17,278 bases of DNA from an uncultured Gammaproteobacteria bacterium (lineage in GTDB: Bacteria; Pseudomonadota; Gammaproteobacteria; Pseudomonadales; UBA5518), in contig CAIXOY010000380.1 in NCBI GenBank assembly GCA_903921135.1, positions 1 to 17,278 of the forward strand. The letters run 5' to 3'. Position 1 is the stretch's first letter; every line of letters begins with the position of its first letter. The position numbers and the translations under genes were made by a program. Below are positions 13,886-17,278 of this stretch, one piece after another. Below the pieces are notes generated by a model. That model was not told the origin of the DNA. It ran no database searches and was given only the letters and a program-made list of their open reading frames with translations.

Positions 13886-14943
13886 CGTGGCTGCCGCCCG
13901 GGCGAGCGGAGCAGCCAGGCAGCAAGCAGCATCGCAGGCAGGTAGGCAAGGACGAGCCCTGGAGAGGCGGGGATGTCACCGTTCTCGATCCAGTTACGCA
14001 CCACGCCGCTCGAGATGAACATCAGCAGGTAGGCAAGCAGTGCCACCACGAAGATTCCGAAGCGCGACTGCCGCGGTCCGGAGCGTGCCAGCGGCACGGC
14101 AAGCACGGCGAGCAGGAGCGTCGCGAGCGGAGTGGTCGTACGCCACTGGTACTCGGCGATGTCCTTGGCATCCCGCGATTCGCCCAGAGTGCGCGTGTCG
14201 ATGGCCTTGCGCCGGAATCTCTGCATCCGCTCCTCTGGCGAGAACCTGACGATGAAACTGCCGAATCGCATGCTCACGTCCTGATTCCCCTCCTCGTCCA
14301 GCAGGTAGCTGTAGCCGTCCTGGAATTCGACCGCGCGGGCACCTTCGGCGTCGAGATCGAGAATCTTCGCGCTCTCGGCGGATATGAGCTGTGTGTGCCG
14401 GCCACGCGATACATGTACGAACACCGAGCGCAGCTCTGCTGCGGCAGGATCGACCTCTTGCGCCTGCAACACATAGCCGCCCTGTCCGAGGTCCACGAAA
14501 CTGCCCGGGCGAATGTTGGCGAGGTCGAAACGGCTCATCGCATTCTGTTCGATCGTGTAACTGAGGGTGTAAGCCCAAGGGCGGAGGTGCACTGACAGCA
14601 CCCAAACCACGATGGCTGCGCATCCGCCGACGATCAGCACGGCCCGCAGGATTCGGCGCTCACTCACTCCCGCAGCCGCCAGCGCTGCCATCTCGGAGTC
14701 GCGGTGCAGCCTCCCGATGGCGAAGAGAATGGCGAGATAGAGCGTCGACGGAACGAGGACCTCGAGTGCGACGAGCGTGCTCAAGGCCACCAATTGCACG
14801 ACAGCAGCAGGCGCGATCGCACCTGCGGCCGCATCGGAGAGTTTCATCGCCACGGTGAACGCGACGAACACGGCGACGAGCAGTCCCAGACCTGCAGCGA
14901 AGGGCCGGGCTATCTCCGCCGTGACATAACGTTCGATAAGCAT
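13870..14943 (-). CDS. LptF-like permease of the LptF/LptG family
   Basis: This 357-residue protein is the partner of the downstream LptG-like gene. N-terminal helices lie at about 16-36, 53-78 and 100-119, the periplasmic jellyroll at about 120-265, and C-terminal helices at about 270-287, 293-316 and 328-346. LHRDSEMAALAAAGVSERRIL (79-99) is the LptB-contacting coupling segment typical of LptF. It is first in a three-gene operon with LptG and the ABC exporter. ATG 14943 has no clear ribosome site and lies very close to the divergent ELM1-like gene. The expected role is to form a heterodimer with LptG that passes a lipid to an LptC/LptA-like bridge. LptB, LptC and LptA are not in the window, so it would have to use those of the LPS system or others encoded elsewhere. 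Confidence 0.88.
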   Translation of the reverse strand: MLIERYVTAEIARPFAAGLGLLVAVFVAFTVAMKLSDAAAGAIAPAAVVQLVALSTLVALEVLVPSTLYLAILFAIGRLHRDSEMAALAAAGVSERRILRAVLIVGGCAAIVVWVLSVHLRPWAYTLSYTIEQNAMSRFDLANIRPGSFVDLGQGGYVLQAQEVDPAAAELRSVFVHVSRGRHTQLISAESAKILDLDAEGARAVEFQDGYSYLLDEEGNQDVSMRFGSFIVRFSPEERMQRFRRKAIDTRTLGESRDAKDIAEYQWRTTTPLATLLLAVLAVPLARSGPRQSRFGIFVVALLAYLLMFISSGVVRNWIENGDIPASPGLVLAYLPAMLLAAWLLRSPGRQPRWWRR

Positions 14944-14972
14944 GGGCTGGTATTGTAATGCAGTATCGATAC
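14944..14972. promoter_or_regulatory. Compact divergent promoter region between lptF-like and the second ELM1-like gene
   Basis: The minus strand carries TACAAT (14957-14952), a 5/6 match to a -10 element, only 8 bp from ATG 14943, so an lptF-like transcript from it would be nearly leaderless. The plus strand carries TGGTATTGT (14948-14956), an extended -10-like sequence that fits a transcript starting before GTG 15003. A 10-bp palindrome, GTATCGATAC, lies at 14963-14972. No good -35 elements were found. Confidence 0.3.
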
Positions 14973-15002
14973 CCCGCCATCGAGCGAGGAGTCAGTCCCA
15001 GC

Positions 15003-16088
15003 GTGCCTGAAGCCCCTTTACCGCACTCACCGGAGCCCCGTGTCTGGGTGTTGCTCGGCCGCAAGGCGGGCGACAACACGCAGGTGCTGGCGCTCGCCGC
15101 GCGCCTGGGCTGGTCGTGCGAAGAGAAGAACCTCGTCCACCGTCCATGGGAACTTGTGGCAAACCGCTTTCTCGGCGTCACCTTGCTTGGCATAGACCGT
15201 AATCGTTCGAGCCCGCTCCGTGCGCCGTGGCCTGATCTCGTGATCAGCTCCGGGCGAAGGAACGAGCCTGTCGCGCGCTGGATTCAACGGCAATCCGGGG
15301 GTGTGTCGCGCCTCGTGCACGTAGGCCGGCCATGGGCGGATCCAGGTTGTTTCGATCTGGTGATTGCGACTCCGCAGTACCCCCTTGGCAAGTTCCCCAA
15401 CGTCCATATGAACGCATTGCCGATGCACAGGCTCGATGAAGCGCTGTTGCGTACGGCTCGTGAACGCTGGGCGCCCGTGCTCGCGCATCTGCCTTCGCCG
15501 CGGATCGCGGTCCTGTTGGGTGGCAACAGTGGTGCTTATGTCTTCACGCAGGCGAAGGCCCGCCGTCTTGGCACGCTCGTGAACGGCATGGCGCGCTCAC
15601 TTGGCGGTTCGGTGCTGGTCACTGACAGCGCGCGCACGCCTGATGGAGTGCTCGAAGCCTTCACGGCGGAACTCGACGTGCCCCGGCATGCGCATCGGTG
15701 GGGAGGTGCCAGGGAAAATAATCCCTACCTCGGCTTTCTTGCGATGGCCGACCGGTTTGTCGTGACAGCTGACAGTGTTTCGATGGTCGCGGAGGCAGAG
15801 TTCACGGGCAAGCCCGTTCACCTCTTCAGCCTCGAGGACGGTGCCGGATGGTGGAAACGCGGATACAACTACCGCTTCGATGCGCTGATACATCGCCTCG
15901 CTGCGACGATTGGGCCTGTGCGCATGCGCCGTGACGCCGAGGCCATGATGCGAAACCTGGTCGGCGAGGGCAGGGCAGTCTGGCTCGGCGAAGCCGAGCC
16001 GCAGGTCCACATCTCGGGCGAGGAAAGGCCCGACGACACATTGACAGCAGCGCTCGCGGTTTCGGCCCTGTTCACTCCCCGGCGGTAG
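15003..16088 (+). CDS. ELM1-family protein (Mito_fiss_Elm1, COG3660), GT-B-like, copy 2
   Basis: This 361-residue paralogue of the protein at 10009-11076 is clearly alignable along most of its length. Shared blocks include PRVWV near the start, PWPDLVISSGRRNEP (75-89), RLVHVGRPWADPGCFDLVIATPQY (102-125), LPSPRIA, ARSLGG and DSVSMVAEAEFTGKP. ATG 14958 is in frame and would add 15 residues, but it lies 14 bp from the divergent lptF start with no ribosome site. GTG 15003 has AGGAG 11 nt upstream and gives an N-terminus like copy 1, so I prefer it. Two diverged copies around one transport operon suggest two related but distinct steps, perhaps adding different sugars, or a heterodimer. Biochemical function is not established for the bacterial family, so these are guesses. 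Confidence 0.82.
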   Translation: MPEAPLPHSPEPRVWVLLGRKAGDNTQVLALAARLGWSCEEKNLVHRPWELVANRFLGVTLLGIDRNRSSPLRAPWPDLVISSGRRNEPVARWIQRQSGGVSRLVHVGRPWADPGCFDLVIATPQYPLGKFPNVHMNALPMHRLDEALLRTARERWAPVLAHLPSPRIAVLLGGNSGAYVFTQAKARRLGTLVNGMARSLGGSVLVTDSARTPDGVLEAFTAELDVPRHAHRWGGARENNPYLGFLAMADRFVVTADSVSMVAEAEFTGKPVHLFSLEDGAGWWKRGYNYRFDALIHRLAATIGPVRMRRDAEAMMRNLVGEGRAVWLGEAEPQVHISGEERPDDTLTAALAVSALFTPRR

Positions 16089-16109
16089 CGCGGAGCCTCA
16101 CGTCCGGGA

Positions 16110-17057
16110 TCAGGCAGCGCGGGTCATCGTGCTGGCGAGAGGGTGCAAGGGCGCGGGGGGCAGGTCAGGGGTTCGCTCAAGCACCTCGAAGACATCGTGG
16201 CGCACGTGGTTTACAGCCATTTCCTCGCGCAGGAAAGATTCCGTCACGGTCCCGTTGGCCAGGCACTCCTTCAGCAGACCGAAGAACAGGTGCTGTTGAT
16301 TGATATCCGGGTGCTGCTTGTAGCTGCCCATCAGGCCGTACTCGCCGAAGAGATGCCGCCGTGCCCGCATCAGCCACGCGGCCGGAGGGAAAAGACGGAA
16401 ACGCTCTGCGATTCTGAAATCCACAGGAAGACCTGTCTTCCATGGCTGGGTGCGGCGTCGCGTGGTGTGCAGCATGCGCGTGGCGGGGGTCAGCTTGTCG
16501 AAATCGTTCCACTCGTTCTCGAAGAGTCCGACGGTACCCTGGGCTTCGGTCTTCAGGCAGATCCAGTCCATGTAATCGAAGCTGAAGTCGAACATGCGCT
16601 GGAAGCGCTCCTCGACTTTCCAGTCCTGCAACTTCGAGCAATCGAGCAGCATCACACTGGTCGCGAGGCACTTGTCGATGATTCCCTTGGTGCCGGAGCG
16701 CGGGCGGCAGAGAATCGACTTGCCATCCATGTCTCGGGAGAACAGGTCCCACACGTCCGCGCAGGCGAAGACGTCCGGATCGATCACGATGGCACGCCCC
16801 TGGAATCCCATCAGTTCCGGCGGCATGAAGCGTGTGAGCGTGAACGACTGGAGGTCGTCGTTCAGCCAGACGCGCTTCACGCCGTCGCGCAGGTAGTTCT
16901 GTCCTTCGCGCGCCTGGAAATAGGAGTAGTCACGCGCATCAATGATGCGGATGTCGAATTTGTCGTTGTGGGCCGAGTACCGGCGCAGCGCATGTTGTGC
17001 GACGAGGGCGCCGGTGTATTGCTTGTGGTTTGTCTGGATGAATACGCAGTTCTGCAT
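16110..17057 (-). CDS. GT-A family glycosyltransferase (GT8-like)
   Basis: This 315-residue protein starts MQNCVFIQTNHKQYTGALVAQHAL, the usual first strand and helix of GT-A enzymes acting on nucleotide sugars. The DxD metal motif is IDPDVF (92-97) within GRAIVIDPDVFACADVWDLF. A later MLHTTRRRTQPWKTG (195-209) resembles the C-terminal His...PW..G segment of family GT8. There is no signal peptide or membrane helix, so it is probably cytoplasmic. AGGAGG 8 nt before ATG 17057 decides the start. An upstream ATG at 17114 overlaps the preceding stop but would add 19 residues unlike any GT. It follows a sulfotransferase-like gene by 53 bp on the same strand. The acceptor is unknown; a sphingolipid is possible from context, a surface polysaccharide equally so. 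Confidence 0.72.
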   Translation of the reverse strand: MQNCVFIQTNHKQYTGALVAQHALRRYSAHNDKFDIRIIDARDYSYFQAREGQNYLRDGVKRVWLNDDLQSFTLTRFMPPELMGFQGRAIVIDPDVFACADVWDLFSRDMDGKSILCRPRSGTKGIIDKCLATSVMLLDCSKLQDWKVEERFQRMFDFSFDYMDWICLKTEAQGTVGLFENEWNDFDKLTPATRMLHTTRRRTQPWKTGLPVDFRIAERFRLFPPAAWLMRARRHLFGEYGLMGSYKQHPDINQQHLFFGLLKECLANGTVTESFLREEMAVNHVRHDVFEVLERTPDLPPAPLHPLASTMTRAA

Positions 17058-17065
17058 GGTGCGGT

Positions 17066-17071
17066 CCTCCT
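17066..17071 (-). promoter_or_regulatory. Consensus Shine-Dalgarno (AGGAGG) of the glycosyltransferase gene
   Basis: AGGAGG on the minus strand is separated by 8 nt from ATG 17057. It is the strongest ribosome site in the window and decides between this start and the in-frame ATG at 17114. Confidence 0.75.
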
Positions 17072-17110
17072 GTTCTGGCGCGCCGCCCGGGCGGGGCACG
17101 CAGTGTTGGT

Positions 17111-17278
17111 TCATCCGGCCTGCGGGCCCGTACTCCGGTCGCCATCCAGGGGGAAAGCGTAAAAAGGCGAAAGGTCACGCGCCATGATCTGTTCGAGGTC
17201 CGCGGCTTCTGTATCGCTGAAGTAATCGCGATAGCCGCCCACCTTGGCCTTGCGCACCTTGAAGGAGTTCGGATTGTC
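17111..17278 (-). CDS. Sulfotransferase-like protein, partial (C-terminal 55 residues)
   Basis: Only the last 55 codons are present; the gene enters from the right edge. The fragment contains SFKVRKAKVGGYRDYFS followed by an acidic, helix-like stretch and LSPFYAF. The FKVR-x-GKVGGYRDYFS pattern resembles the C-terminal end of PAPS-dependent sulfotransferases (R-x-G-x-x-G-x-W/Y-x-x-x-F), where the basic and glycine residues bind the PAPS phosphate. It would transfer sulfate to a hydroxyl on a lipid, sugar or small molecule. It ends 53 bp before the glycosyltransferase start and is probably in the same operon. The assignment rests on a short fragment, so the family is likely but not certain. 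Confidence 0.55.
   Translation of the reverse strand, partial: DNPNSFKVRKAKVGGYRDYFSDTEAADLEQIMARDLSPFYAFPLDGDRSTGPQAG

Noticed and set aside
17058..17114. Glycosyltransferase start at ATG 17114, overlapping the upstream stop as ATGA
   Set aside because: The added 19 residues are unlike GT-A N-termini, and AGGAGG stands at the proper distance from ATG 17057.
1..17278. CRISPR arrays, tRNA or rRNA genes, insertion sequences, prophage genes
   Set aside because: No spaced direct repeats, cloverleaf signatures, transposase or phage-like proteins were found on reading both strands.

Overview
The window is a GC-rich, densely coded stretch of a Gram-negative chromosome with fifteen recognisable genes, two of them cut by the window edges. 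The sphingolipid gene set, the LptF/LptG outer-membrane lipid export family and a probable DUF6316 protein suggest a proteobacterium. The DUF6316-like protein favours a gammaproteobacterium, whereas the best-studied sphingolipid locus of this type is from the alphaproteobacterium Caulobacter. No tRNA, rRNA, insertion sequence, integrase or CRISPR array was seen.

Left flank (1-2504): the start of a small DUF6316-like gene (-), a soluble bacterial cytochrome P450 (-), and an unrecognised multi-spanning membrane protein (+) that carries three copies of a W-x7-E motif.

Sphingolipid core (2517-9880): this holds every enzyme expected for de novo bacterial ceramide synthesis, spread over three transcription units. 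A reductase of the CerR type and a fatty acyl-AMP ligase form a minus-strand pair (3434-2517 and 5255-3453). A GNAT-fold acyltransferase of the bacterial ceramide synthase/YghO type overlaps a MobA-like nucleotidylyltransferase by ATGA on the plus strand (5582-7542). An acyl carrier protein, a serine palmitoyltransferase and a metallophosphoesterase form a tightly coupled minus-strand operon (9880-7528). The inferred pathway is: the ligase loads fatty acid on the dedicated ACP; SPT condenses acyl-ACP with serine; the ceramide synthase N-acylates the 3-keto base; the CerR-like enzyme reduces the ketone. The nucleotidylyltransferase and phosphoesterase are candidates for head-group work.

Transport and decoration (10009-17278): two paralogous ELM1-family (GT-B-like) proteins flank a minus-strand operon of LptF, LptG and an MsbA-like ABC exporter. 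This resembles the LPS flipping and extraction machinery but lies beside ceramide genes and lacks LptB, LptA and LptC in the window. The right edge carries a GT-A (GT8-like) glycosyltransferase and the C-terminus of a sulfotransferase-like protein. My reading, which is inference, is one locus that makes, decorates and exports an outer-membrane sphingolipid, possibly glycosylated and/or sulfated.

The layout alternates strands. All four convergent pairs either overlap at their 3' ends or sit 12-21 bp apart. Divergent starts share short intergenic regions that contain inverted repeats, most clearly a perfect 16-bp palindrome over a symmetric -10 element between acp and the first ELM1 gene. No gene-free stretch exceeds about 330 bp.
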